From positions 17,184,641-17,248,640 of the forward strand of contig OX104122.1 in the NCBI GenBank assembly GCA_944474755.1: 64,000 nt of DNA. The letters are read 5' to 3'. A program made the translations under genes and the position numbers. This DNA is from Limnoperna fortunei. Its lineage: Eukaryota; Mollusca; Bivalvia; Mytilida; Modiolidae. Shown here piece after piece: positions 1 to 12,274 of this stretch. The first letter of the stretch is position 1. Each line of letters opens with the position of its first letter. The notes beneath the pieces were generated by a model. It was not told the origin of the DNA. It did not search any database and saw only the letters and a program-made list of their open reading frames with translations.

Positions 1-1790
1 TGCAGGTTATGTACTATCACGAAAACATGGAGGTTCTGTACTATCACGAAAACATGGAGGTTCTGTACTATCACGGAAACATGGAGGTTCTGTACTATCA
101 CGAAAACATGCAGGTTATGTACTATCACGGAAACATGCAGGTTCTGTACTATCACGGAAACATGCAGGTTATGTACTATCACGGAAACATGCAGGTTATG
201 TACTATCACGGAAACATGCAGGTTATGTACTATCACGAAAACATGCAGGTTATGTACTATCACGAAAACATGCAGGTTCTGTACTATCACGGAAACATGC
301 AGGTTATGTACTATCACGGAAACATGCAGGTTCTGTACCGTCACGAAAACATGCAGGTTCTGTACTATCACGAAAACATACAGGTTCTGTACTATCACGG
401 AAACATACAGGTTCTGTACTATCCAGGAAACATGCAGGTTCTGTACTATCACGGAAACATGCAGGTTGTGTACTATCACGAAAACATACAGGTTCTGTAC
501 TATCACGAAAACATGGAGGTTCTGTACTATCACGAAAACATGCAGGTTATGTACTATCACGAAAACATACAGGTTCTGTACTATCACGAAAACATACAGG
601 TTCTGTACTATCCAGGAAACATACAGGTTCTGTACTATCACGAAAACATGCAGGTTATGTACTATCACGGAAACATGCAGGTTCTGTACTATCACGGAAA
701 CATGCAGGTTATGTACTATCACGAAAACATGCAGGTTCTGTACTATCACGAAAACATGCAGGTTATGTACTATCACGGAAACATGCAGGTTCTGTACTAT
801 CACGAAAACATGGAGGTTCTGTACTATCACGAAAACATGCAGGTTATGTACTATCACGAAAACATGGAGGTTCTGTACTATCACGAAAACATGGAGGTTC
901 TGTACTATCACGGAAACATGGAGGTTCTGTACTATCACGAAAACATGCAGGTTATGTACTATCACGGAAACATGCAGGTTCTGTACTATCACGGAAACAT
1001 GCAGGTTATGTACTATCACGGAAACATGCAGGTTATGTACTATCACGGAAACATGCAGGTTATGTACTATCACGAAAACATGCAGGTTATGTACTATCAC
1101 GAAAACATGCAGGTTCTGTACTATCACGGAAACATGCAGGTTATGTACTATCACGGAAACATGCAGGTTCTGTACCGTCACGAAAACATGCAGGTTCTGT
1201 ACTATCACGAAAACATACAGGTTCTGTACTATCACGGAAACATACAGGTTCTGTACTATCCAGGAAACATGCAGGTTCTGTACTATCACGGAAACATGCA
1301 GGTTGTGTACTATCACGAAAACATACAGGTTCTGTACTATCACGAAAACATGGAGGTTCTGTACTATCACGAAAACATGCAGGTTATGTACTATCACGAA
1401 AACATACAGGTTCTGTACTATCACGAAAACATACAGGTTCTGTACTATCCAGGAAACATACAGGTTCTGTACTATCACGAAAACATGCAGGTTATGTACT
1501 ATCACGGAAACATGCAGGTTCTGTACTATCACGGAAACATGCAGGTTATGTACTATCACGAAAACATGCAGGTTCTGTACTATCACGGAAACATGCAGGT
1601 TATGTACTATCACGGAAACATGCAGGTTATGTACTATCACGGAAACATGCAGGTTCTGTACTATCACGGAAACATGCAGGTTATGTACTATCACGAAAAC
1701 ATGCAGGTTATGTACTATCCCGGAAACGTGCAATTTCTGGACTGTCATGGAAACATTCAGGGTTTCAACTGGCACGGAAACACCAAGATC
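1..1790. repeat. 27-bp minisatellite with an 837-bp (31-unit) higher-order repeat
   Basis: Units of 27 bp (core TACTATCACGGAAACATGCA plus GGTTCTG) run from the window edge to about 1740, then decay to about 1790. Position 1 realigns with 838: the variant order of 27 consecutive units recurs identically, including the single TACCG unit at 337 and 1174, which gives an 837-bp higher-order period. Because 27 is a multiple of three, two frames stay open, one for 622 codons. Differences between units (GGA/GAA, ATG/ATA, CAG/GAG, CTG/ATG/GTG) change the amino acid almost every time, so protein-level selection is not visible. The array is cut by the window start. Confidence 0.95.
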
Positions 1791-1807
1791 CTAACAACTG
1801 AAGCTTT

Positions 1808-1935
1808 GATAACACGAGCATATAAACTAAATATAACACGGGCATCTAAATATAACACATATCTAAATATAATATAACACTGGCATCTAAATATAATTTA
1901 ACACGGGCGTCTAAATATAACACGGGCATCTAAAT
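1808..1935. repeat. 19-bp degenerate tandem repeat (TCTAAATATAACACGGGCA)
   Basis: About six imperfect copies of TCTAAATATAACACGGGCA follow the 27-bp array. Three more copies occur at 2370-2427. The two blocks look like one array split by about 435 bp of other sequence. Confidence 0.75.
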
Positions 1936-2371
1936 GTATTTCGTATCAGTAAAATTATTTTTGTTTCAATTGTATAAACAAGGTCAGCTGGTATTAATTA
2001 ATCTGCAGTAGTTTGACACGAGGACATTATCACGTTGTGGTAATGCCCTGTCCAGTGATTTAGAGTTAAACTTCGCATTTGTCATCAAAGGAGACTAAAT
2101 GATTGATTTACGCATAAAAATCGTACAAACCAATCATAAATTTACTTTTTTTCAATATACTTGTCGATTAAATAAATACTGAGCAAAAACATGCAAAACT
2201 GATTTGAAAACCAAACACAAACAACACAAACTTGTTAAATTCTTGAATGAAAAAATATGATAGTTGCCTATTATAGAGGGCATTGTCATGATACTTGACA
2301 GCTATCGGGACAGTGGTAATGCCTTCTCCATCATACAGTCAAGATCATGCCCTCTATATAGGCAACTATTG
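1936..2371. other. Non-coding segment splitting the 19-bp repeat; contains a ~110-bp imperfect hairpin
   Basis: The segment interrupts the 19-bp repeat array. At 2260-2298 the sequence beginning ATAGTTGCCTATTATAGAGG is matched in inverted orientation by 2338-2369 (CCCTCTATATAGGCAACTAT), forming a fold-back about 110 bp long. No coding frame was seen. It may be a MITE-like insertion. Confidence 0.5.
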
Positions 2372-2427
2372 TATAAATAACACGGGCATCTAAATATAAC
2401 AGCGGCTTCTAAAAATAACACGGGCAT
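2370..2427. repeat. Second block of the 19-bp AACACGGGCATCTAAATAT repeat
   Basis: Three degenerate copies of the unit seen at 1808-1935 resume directly after the hairpin-bearing segment. Confidence 0.65.
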
Positions 2428-2951
2428 AATGCAATACGTATGTTCAGTGCTTGTCACCTAAAAGCTTAAACTTATAGAAAATACACAAAACTTACAAAAG
2501 CATGCATATCCAGCATTTAAGCGACGTTCTTGGCATAATATATACTCGGTTCTTGACAATTAATCATTACCATTGAAGACATGGCTTAGTCGGAGATCTC
2601 TGTACTGTTTAAAAAGGCTTATTAAATACAAAGAAGTTCGTTGAGCCATAGATTTGTTTTATTTATTTTTTTTAATTTGTGGAAGTATACAGTAAGATCT
2701 AATCACCCGGTGTTGGCTTTGGGTGTTATATGTCCCTTGTTACACGCACGACAATAGGACTATTTATGTCATCTATGTAATACACCATGAAAGGAAAGTT
2801 CTGAATGACAGTTCGTGGGAAAATACTGATTAAGTTTTAAAAGGTGATGTCGATGTTAGAGATACCTTGTCTTGTCGATTTCAGTTTTCGATTAAAATAT
2901 TAAAATGCAAATAACAATAACACTGCCTTATTGTTCTAGTTTCTTTTCTTA

Positions 2952-3049
2952 AACAGACAGTACACGGTCATGTAACAAATACTCCACAATGATAAAACAT
3001 AACAGACAGTACACGGTCATGTAACAAATACCCCACAATGATAAAACAT
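2952..3049. repeat. 49-bp tandem duplication
   Basis: Two adjacent copies start AACAGACAGTACACGGTCAT (2952-3000 and 3001-3049) and differ at one base (ACTCC/ACCCC). This is a two-copy array, apparently young. Confidence 0.9.
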
Positions 3050-4299
3050 AACATAAAATATTAATAAACAATTGTCCTTTATTTATATATCCAGCAAATT
3101 AAATTACACATACTTATATAACAGTAAAATACATTTTTTTATTTTATAAACAAAGGTAAAAAAACAACTTGGACAAAAATAATTTCGCTGGACAAAAATT
3201 GTTTGGCTGTTTCGCCACCATGTTAACACATGCCCTCACTTGTAAAATTCTTACATGTCACTATTTATCTAGCCTTTTGTTGTTACTTACACTGTTAATT
3301 GGTCTCAAACATTACATATCACCGTAAGTAAACTGAACTGTTCACATCATTGATGTGATACACTTCTGTCTTAAATACTAGACTGGGTTTGGAGTACTCT
3401 TCTCAATAGTTTGTCTACCATATCATAGCAACGTCAACCAAAAGCCATAAAACGGGATCTATAATGTCTCCTCTACTTTAAAAGGTTTATCTTGTTTCTT
3501 TCTAAATACTAATCCATTCAATGTCATCCATGGACATAAGTCGCACACCTTTTACAGATAACGACACGCGGAAACGACTTTTTCAAAGTGTTCTGCCAAA
3601 CCGCGATGACAATTTATCATCTCGTTCTATATCTGTACCCGCGAGACGTCTTGAAAAACGAGATAATTTAGCTGAATTAGATTTTCACTCAATCAGTTAA
3701 AAGAAACTGTTTATACAAGATATTCGTCCCCGATATGATTTGTAAAAATATTAAATTTATGCGTGCGGTTTTTAAATTGTTACATTTATCCATTTAAACT
3801 AATAAACCAAAATGGAGAGATAAGAGGCAATCTGGTAAAGTATACATTTCAGTATTATTTTGGTGTTTTCGTGATAAAAAAATAAAATTATTTTTTTTTA
3901 AATTTATAGTTATTTAAAATTAAAAAAAACTGTTCACCATGAATCAATTGATTGCTACATGAGGTACAGTGGACAGAAACATAAAGAAACAAATAATGTT
4001 AATTTTTGGCCCCCTTGAATGAGCATCTGGCAGACATTAAAACTGTAAATGTCAATAAACATAAAATGCCTTCATATGAGCAAAGCAATGTTTATACTCA
4101 AGACGAGCATCAGAGAGTATGGAGATGCATGAGCCATAATCAGTCATCTAGTGGTATGCCTATATAGAGTATGAAGATACATCCAACAATCTAATAAAAA
4201 CTTTCAAATGCTCCCGCCTTTTTTGCTGTCCTACTGCGTTGTACGCAAAAAAGGGGGGGGGGGGCGAGTTAAAGATTTTTTTTAATTGGATTGTGCAAC
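3050..4299. other. AT-rich non-coding stretch with one hairpin and a 12-G run
   Basis: No coding frame or known element was recognised. Degenerate outliers of the 65-bp repeat occur around 4110-4170. At 4209-4268 a CTCCCGCCTTTTTTGC arm faces GCAAAAAAGG followed by a run of 12 G (4253-4264). Confidence 0.5.
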
Positions 4300-5757
4300 T
4301 GTCATTTGAGAGTACTCATCTGAAAGTATGGAGATACAATAAGGAAACAGTCATCTGAGAGTATGTAGATAAATTTGCCAGTCATCTGAAATATTGAGAT
4401 ACAATAAGGAAACAATAATCTGAGAGTATGTAGATACACGAGCAAGTCATCTAAAATATAGAGACACATTAAGGAAACAATCATCTGAGAGTATGTAGAT
4501 ACATGAGCCAGTCATCTTAAATATAGAGATATAATAAGGAAACAATCATCTGAGAGTATGTAGATACATGAGCCAGTCATCTAAAATATTGAGATACAAT
4601 AAGGAAACAATCATCTGAGAGTATGTAGATACATCAGACAGTCATGTGAAATATGGAGATACAATAAGGAAACAGTCATCTTTGAGTGTGTAGATACATG
4701 AGCCAGTCATCTGAAATATGGAGATACAATAAGGACACAATCATCTGAAAGTATGTAGATACATGAGCCAGTCATCTAAAATATTGAGATACAATAAGGA
4801 AACAATCATCTGAGAGTATGTAGATACATCAGACAGTCATCTGAAATATGGAGATACAATAAGGAAACAGTCATCTTTGAGTATGTAGATACATGAGCCA
4901 GTCATCTGAAATATGGAGATACAATAAGGAAACAGTCATCTGAGAGTATGTAGATACACGAGCCAGTCATCTGAAATATGGAGATACAATAAGGAAACAG
5001 TCATCTGAGAGTATTCAGACATCTGAAATATGGAGATACAATAAGGAAACAGTCATCTGAGAGTATGTAGATACATGAGCCAGTCATCTGAAATTAGAGA
5101 TGCAATAATGAAACAATCATCTGAGAGTATGTAGATACATGAGCCAGTCATCTGAAATATAGATATGCAATAAGGAAACAGTCATCTGAGAGTATGTAGA
5201 TAAATAGCCAGTCATCTGAAATATAGAGCTACAATAAGGAAACAGTCATAAGAGAGTATGTAGATAAATAGTCAGTCATCTGAAATATGGAGATACAATA
5301 CGGAAACAGTAGTCTGAGAGTATGTAGATACATGAGCGAGTCATCTGAAATTAGAGATGCAATAATGAAACAATCATCTGAGAGTATGTAGATACATGAG
5401 CCAGTCATCTGAAATATAGATATGCAATAAGGAAGCAGTCATCAGAGATATGGAGGTACAGTGATCTGAGAGTATGTAGATACACGAGCCAGTCATCTGA
5501 AATATGGAGGTACAATAAGGAAACAGTCATCTGAGAGTATGTAGATACACGAGCCAGTCATCTGAAATATGGAGATACAATAAGGAAACAGTCATCTGAG
5601 AGTATGTAGATACACGAGCCAGTCATCTGAAATATGGAGATACAATAAGGAAACAGTCATCTGAGAGTATGTAAATACACGAGCCAGTCATCTGAATTAT
5701 GGAGATACAATAAGGAAACAGTCATCTGAGAGTATGTAGATACATCAGCCAGTCATC
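4300..5757. repeat. 65-bp minisatellite built from two related half-units
   Basis: About 22 copies have a period near 65 bp. Each copy holds two similar halves, GTCATCTGAGAGTATGTAGA... and GTCATCTGAAATATGGAGAT..., so the present unit is a dimer of a roughly 32-bp ancestor. Decayed copies extend to about 5990. Confidence 0.93.
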
Positions 5758-8425
5758 TAATGGCACGAGATAGTTATTTAATGCTTTGCCTATTTGGTAT
5801 GGTATTTTAATGCATGTAACAGTGAACTGAGACTATATAGATACATGTCTTCTGATTATGGAGATACATGAGGTAGTCATTTATTTGAGAGTATCCCTAT
5901 ATAGCAGTATGGTGTTTGATTACCCAATTATTTGAGACTACTTTAGACAGTTATTTATGCCCATACAGAGTATGAAGATACCACGAGACAGTCATGGCGT
6001 TTGAACCCCCACCCAATCCGATCTTTTTTACATTTGACAAACAAATCGTTGATAAATAAATACCAACATGTGTCACTAGTGGGCTATCCAATAATGATAC
6101 ATAAAACCTGACCGATATCAATAATGTTCTTTATGAATTAAATATTCATTTGATAATTATTTCCTTTATAACGAGTCAATAAGTTCAATAAATATGTGTT
6201 ATTCTCTTATCATGTCTCAACTCAATTCTTGTATTGTTCAAACAGAAAATAAAACAACAAGCAAATGACACATATATAAAACCCCATTCTATATATTTAC
6301 AGCTTTTTAAAAGTTCAATTAATAATCCTCACCAGAAAACATTCTGGGTCTTTGTCTGTTTGTGGAATATTATTATAGCCTTTTAGTTATTATTATTACC
6401 AAATTAAACGTCCATTTATAAATATGTTTTGCTTGTGATCATAGACTTTATATTGGACGACCAAATGATGAGTAAGATAAACACAATCACACAGTAATTT
6501 TGGACACCCGAACATATCATTAAATCAGTCAAAGGCGGATGATTCTATCACCCCACCTTAATATAGTCATACTATTGTGTGTTCTTTAAATATTGTTCGT
6601 GAAAAGCTATATACTTATGATGTGTCTATCAAAATGTATGCATTATATCTACAATCCGCCACTTCATGTTTCAAATTGTATTAAAAATGCCATGGAAATC
6701 TTATTCAAACTTCATCGGGATGTTGTGTTAGTAAATATTTCTTCCATTTTTTCTCAAATGTACAATATACTAATGGACGTTACAGCAGGCGTCAGTTGAT
6801 AATTAAGTTGCGGGATAAAATATATTAATTTAGTATAACCAATGGATATTAAAATGTCCGTGGCAGGTACACGGCAGTGTGGAGTGAATCTTTCGTGACC
6901 TACTATCGTAAAATTTCAAGTGACAGTTTCATGAAGATAACATTTACTAAAGATTAGACAAACAATTTGTTGCGAAGTAAAAGATCTGGGTACTTAAAAC
7001 GTTTGCATGTCAACTGTCAGGACCTTCTATGCGTTTTACAGTCCACTTCAACAATTGGAGTCAGTTAGATCATTTAATCGAATTTGACATTTTAGATTTA
7101 GAGATAACCTACCGGTTTGAACACTCACTTATGCGACCTTATAATTTTGTCACGGGAATTTGTAATATTTTTTACAAATCTCTCCATTTACTAATTTAAA
7201 AACGAAATACCTCAAAACTATGCTATAAAATTTGAAGTGTGAAACTCTTTATCGTATAAAATCTTCATTTTCTTTTTATTTGTGAAAACTAACCAAATTC
7301 CAAGATTATTACTGTTGATATTGACCATGTGAAAATTTTACACTGCCTTGGTTGACCTTTAAAAATAAAAAGATAACAAAATAAGTCTTTGTTTTGTTCC
7401 ATAGTCTTAGTAGGAGTATTGTATTTAGGTGTTATTTTCTCAGTAATATACAACAATTTGTCTATGACTCATTACGAAGATTAGTCTAAAATTTTAAGTC
7501 ACGAAGTCTTATAGCTTCCCCTTTTTTTTAAAGATACAAATGAAAGTTCCCGGATTTGCCGGTCGCACGTTCATGTAGAGTACGATATGGTAAGACATTT
7601 CTATGTGACGATTTCTTATTGTAAATCAATCATGGAAATGTCTATATTATACAAGAAAAATAGCATACTTAGATATTCTAAGTACTTATTTTGCATGTTA
7701 TAAAGCTTAACTTTATAAGAAACATCTTGTCTATAAATACATTGATGTCGGGCTTGTCTCAATGCGTCAGCTTTTCTACAAAAGAATAAAAAGGACTTTC
7801 ATAAGAACAATCGATCCTTAGAGTGACATTAGAGACAATTCTATCATAATACCCAACCTGCCACGCATCTACAAATCTTGTATACTGAACAGCGAAAACC
7901 CAATTCCCTTTTACGCACATTGCAGTTCAAATACGTCAAAAACATTGACCGACGTATAGATGATATACAAGGAGATATTAACCTACAAGTTTCCCACAAG
8001 TCATCCACCATTTTAGTTCATTTTCTAATTCAAAATTTAACATTTAAACTGTCATAATGAACAATGAAATACAGTGTTTTATAGTTTAGTTCGGAATGTT
8101 CCCAATATTGAAATCAAGAAAAAGTATCCTATCATCAATGATGTTCAACCGATGGTCCATAATCGTTTATTAAAACTCTTATTGAATGTTGTTTAAAATT
8201 GTCAAAGAACCAAGGAACAAAAACGATTTTAACATGTTTCATATAATTTATTGTTCTGTATTGTATAATTATCTCAAATACATTTTCGCTGGCATAGGGA
8301 TAGCAAGTCTTTCCTCTTCCAGGATTGACTTTTCTGTGCACTTGACAATAAGTTAACGACGTGTCTGTAATAGGGCCCACATCGGTTAAAACGTACTACA
8401 TTTGTAGTTATATTAGAAATAATAA
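5758..8425. other. AT-rich non-coding stretch
   Basis: Apart from decayed 65-bp repeat outliers to about 5990, I see no exon, RNA gene or mobile element that can be supported. Short ORFs on both strands lack codon bias or recognisable motifs. Confidence 0.5.
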
Positions 8426-8429
8426 CTGA

Positions 8430-8551
8430 TGCACTTCGAGTATGTTTGTATTTGTATGCTAATGTTTTTGTTTATAATGTTATTTTGTTGCTTTGATCCA
8501 TATGGGTGTAATTTGCAATAAAGGATTTGAATTTGAATTTGTAATTACTGG
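8430..8551 (+). mobile_element. Possible LINE 3' tail
   Basis: T/G-rich sequence leads into GCAATAAAGG followed by short repeats of GAATTT (GGATTTGAATTTGAATTTG). A polyadenylation-like hexamer plus a short tandem tail is typical of the 3' ends of non-LTR retrotransposons. No reverse transcriptase frame remains upstream, so it would be a heavily 5'-truncated copy. Confidence 0.4.
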
Positions 8552-8690
8552 CGGGCACCTTATAAGTGCGACGTAAGTATTCTTGTGGTTTGGTCTGTTT
8601 GTCTGAATACGAATTTGAAATCGATCGGTCTTTTTTGTAAAGTTACGCGATCATGCAACTAATCATATTCTAATAAAAAAAACAAAAAAA

Positions 8691-8846
8691 TACAAGTTTA
8701 CAACATCAAACTTGGGGTATTGTTTAAAATACAAGTTTACAACATCAAACTTGGGGTATTGTTTAAAATACAAGTTTACAACATCAAACTTGGGGTATTG
8801 TTTAAAATACAAGTTTACAACATCAAACTTGGGGTATTGTTTAAAA
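8691..8846. repeat. 39-bp tandem repeat, four copies
   Basis: Four virtually identical 39-bp copies start TACAAGTTTACAACATCAAA. Since 39 is a multiple of three, spurious ORFs stay open across it. Confidence 0.95.
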
Positions 8847-11800
8847 TACTTTGCCTATCTTTATTATTTGAGTATAGTAACCGAAGTTTTCTTAATCTTT
8901 TTCACCTGTTACAATGTACATAGGAAGATATTTTAATTCGCGAATCTTTCACTACAGTATAAAAGGGGGATGTTATGGATAACAGATGGATTTCTTTCTA
9001 TCAAAATAACATTAAGCGACAAATGAAATCCTTAAGTTCTGTTCTGATCAGATTAAAGTACAAAAATCTTTAAGGACATTGCGGCAGCTTTGGTCATTCA
9101 AAAATTCATATGTATCGATTAGTTGCTTCACATGCAGAGATTTTTTATATTTTGAAAAAGCACATTCTCTGTATTACAGAATTTTTCTGATATACGTAAA
9201 ATTTAGAAATAAAATCATCTTTTAAAAATTTTGTCAGTGTTAGAATATTTTATAAAAAAACATGCACATAGAGTTTACAAAAATAAATATTGGATAACAT
9301 ATAACTGTTTCATAATTCAGGCGTGTTTTATAAAAGTCTTAACCCATTTAATTCAGAATTAATGCACAATGACGAAAGCTAAAACCATAAACCTATATTA
9401 GTTGCAAACATTTTATTTTCAATAAAAAACTGAAATTTAACAGATAAAGTTTTTGCGAATAAAAGCCAGGGCTTTATTTATGTGATTAAAAGCTAATTTA
9501 ATTTTTATGATTGGATTCTCTTCAAAATAATATTTAGACAAAGACGAATGTGTACATGAAATCATTTTAGTTTATATATGTTCATATTAGTGTTATCTTC
9601 CTGTTGATATTCATTGACTATAATTATCCCGACCACTTATTGCGTGCATAGAGACTTTAAGACCTCCAGTCTTCATGGCTATTTTTACATTCAAATAATA
9701 ACAGCAACTGTCTTTTTGCTAGAACAATTGGTTTCTCATAGATTCACGATGCATGTGTTCGAACAGAAAATCTTCTTTCATATTAAAAAGTATTCATTTT
9801 CAGGGAATGATACAGCGGGTATATATTTTGATAACCTAAGTTGTTTGGGTATATTATCGTTCATTTCTCAATTATATATGATGTAATTATTTATTAAAGA
9901 CTTTATTATTTTTATATATGGCTGTAATGGTATCAAGTGAAAAATTGTATCCAATTTTGATTATGTAGTTTGATAACAACGTTTCTGAAGACCTGTTAAC
10001 GAGGCTCTATTTCAAACACCTGTGATGATTTTTATCTGTGATATAGCAGCGGTTTTTATCTGTGATGTAAGCGATGATGATCAAATTTGTATAGTGGTTA
10101 CATATATTGTTAACTCGGATTGTAACTCTGATTCATTTTTAGGGTGGATCTTCTTCGAAGGTTTCATTTTACATTAAAATGTTTGTGTCATTGTTGTGGA
10201 TAAATATTATAAACAAATAACCAAATAATGTCTCTCGTTATTATGTAATTGTTTGAGTCTTGATAATCCTGAATATAGCTGAAATACTGCTCGCTGTGCA
10301 AACATCTTACCAATCAATTTTTCATTCTTTTCTTTTCTTCTTGCATATTTGATGAAACTCATTTCAAAGACGGGTTTGCTCGATTGTATTATGTGATAAA
10401 AAACAATTTCTTGTCCTTGTGAACACAGCTAGTTAACTTTCAAAGTTGTTTTAATTTTAATGTATAAAACTGATTGTGACGAAAAATGTATGCAAAAGGT
10501 AAACAACTGATATTTAATTGTTGTCATAGAAACCAGTTCAATTTTTATTTATTTACATGTATAACTTGTTGAAAAAATAAATTAGATCTCTAATGGCTGT
10601 CTCATAGCAGAACATTATTGACAATTTTAAAAGTTTCAACATTCAAACTATGATCTGACCAGTTATCTTAATGTTTGTAATTAAAATATCAGATAATTTG
10701 CACCAAGAAAGACAAAATAGCGATAAAAGAAATTATTGTCGGGGATAATGCACGTCGATATACCAAAATAACTTCCGGTGATCCGATCTCCATGGGTAAT
10801 TTGGGTTTTGGACTTATTTGGAACGAAAGACAATCTCTGGATTTCCTTTCTGATGACAATGATATATTGGAAGGTTTTATCGTATCCCATTTTCATTTTA
10901 TTAAAATGCACAATGCGAAATATGAAAGATACAACAAACAGTGAAACAGATCAATTTCCCTCAAAGATAAATGTCTCTTGATAAGGCAGTTTTATTGAAC
11001 ACATATGGAAAATGTAATTATACAATAGCGTTATAAGGTATTTAAACTCTTGAATTACCGTCGCATCTATTCCGGAATATCCTGCATTTATGAAAATTCT
11101 TTAATCCTTCCCTGATGTCACTTCCGGCCGTCTGCCAGCCAATTGATAAAACTCGCATCCATTCCATTGACAACACGGCATCGGTTTCAATATGTTTTAA
11201 TAAACGCACCTTATCTTCTTGTCATTTTCACCTTAATTGGTATATAATTACTAATAATTATATTGATTTTAACAATAAATGGTTGTCAATTTCATGGTTT
11301 TCTTTTCAAACAAATACAATTAATAAAGCAAAATGTTTGCTTTGTAAAGCCCCAGTGTTACCGACCACATTTGCATTTCGAAAACAAATTATTAAATTTA
11401 TCAGCAATATTTTGCGGCATATGCAGCATAACAAATTTGATGTAACAAAAATGATAACTCTTTTAATAACTTTTGATGGAAGCTGGTTTTCAGCTTAAGA
11501 ATTATCTTTTTGTGGGAAAAATATGGAGCTGCGTAATGCCCGGATGTAACCACTAATTACGCAATTCAAGATGCATGATGTTTATGAGATAAAACTGTTT
11601 GCAATAAATCCGAGTATTCGCCAGCTTTTCGTGTCGAATAAAAGTGGGAATTGTCTTTGATGGATTGCAAGATTTAAGTAAATTATCATGGTTAAACATA
11701 CTTATTTTGTTAAAATCATACAAGTTATACTTATATATAATAGCCGAAAAAATTGTAAACAGAAAATTCTTCATTTGAAGAAGAAATAGGCCTGAATGTT

Positions 11801-12089
11801 CTGTGAAAGAACTGTACAGTTTTAGCAAAAAATAATTGTTAATTTCTTGATTTGAATGCTGCAATTTATTTTTAAAAGTATCCATGTGCTAAAAGATCAA
11901 TAAGAACTTGATTAAAGACTATCAAAGATGGATTCCTGTCAACAGTGATTTAATAGCGTCCTTTTTGTCATCTTTTCTATGTGCTGTTATTAAGACACAA
12001 TAGTAACCAATACATAATGTTTGCCACCATAACTTACCAATATAGAAAAAAGTTTAAATGAAAGCCGAATGTCAAGAAAATGAAATTGT
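8847..12089. other. AT-rich non-coding stretch
   Basis: No exon of the PRDM gene and no transposon was recognised. The 127-codon frame at 11115-11498 and a 110-codon antisense frame at 11553-11885 show no family motif and AT-driven composition. Confidence 0.45.
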
Positions 12090-12095
12090 CAGTAA

Positions 12096-12257
12096 TTAAA
12101 CATTAAACATTGCTCCTTCTTTAATCTAAATGAAGTGGACGATGAGGTTCACTTCTTTTTAAAATGTGATCACAATAAACTGTTTCGGTCTAATCTCTTA
12201 TTTGACTTCAATATTTCTAATGTTAATCCATATCTCGATTCGCTTAAAACAATTTAA
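12096..12257 (+). pseudogene. LINE ORF2 C-terminal remnant
   Basis: One frame reads CSFFNLNEVDDEVHFFLKCD, then HNKLFRSNLLFDFN..., up to TAA at 12255-12257. The (E/D)-D-E-V-H-F-x-L-x-C pattern followed by LR..L(F) is common in the segment after the reverse transcriptase domain of many invertebrate non-LTR retrotransposons. An in-frame stop lies just upstream and no RT motifs precede it, so this is a dead fragment. It ends about 20 bp before the 34-bp satellite starts. Confidence 0.65.
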
Positions 12258-12274
12258 AACCCATTAAACAGTCT

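Noticed and set aside
9..1877. 622-codon open frame of nine-residue repeats as a protein gene
   Set aside because: It is the 27-bp minisatellite read in a frame that cannot meet a stop. A second frame is open as well, unit variants are mostly non-synonymous, and no flanking exon exists.
11115..11498. 127-codon frame as a gene
   Set aside because: No motif, AT-biased random-like composition, and no supporting splice or start context.
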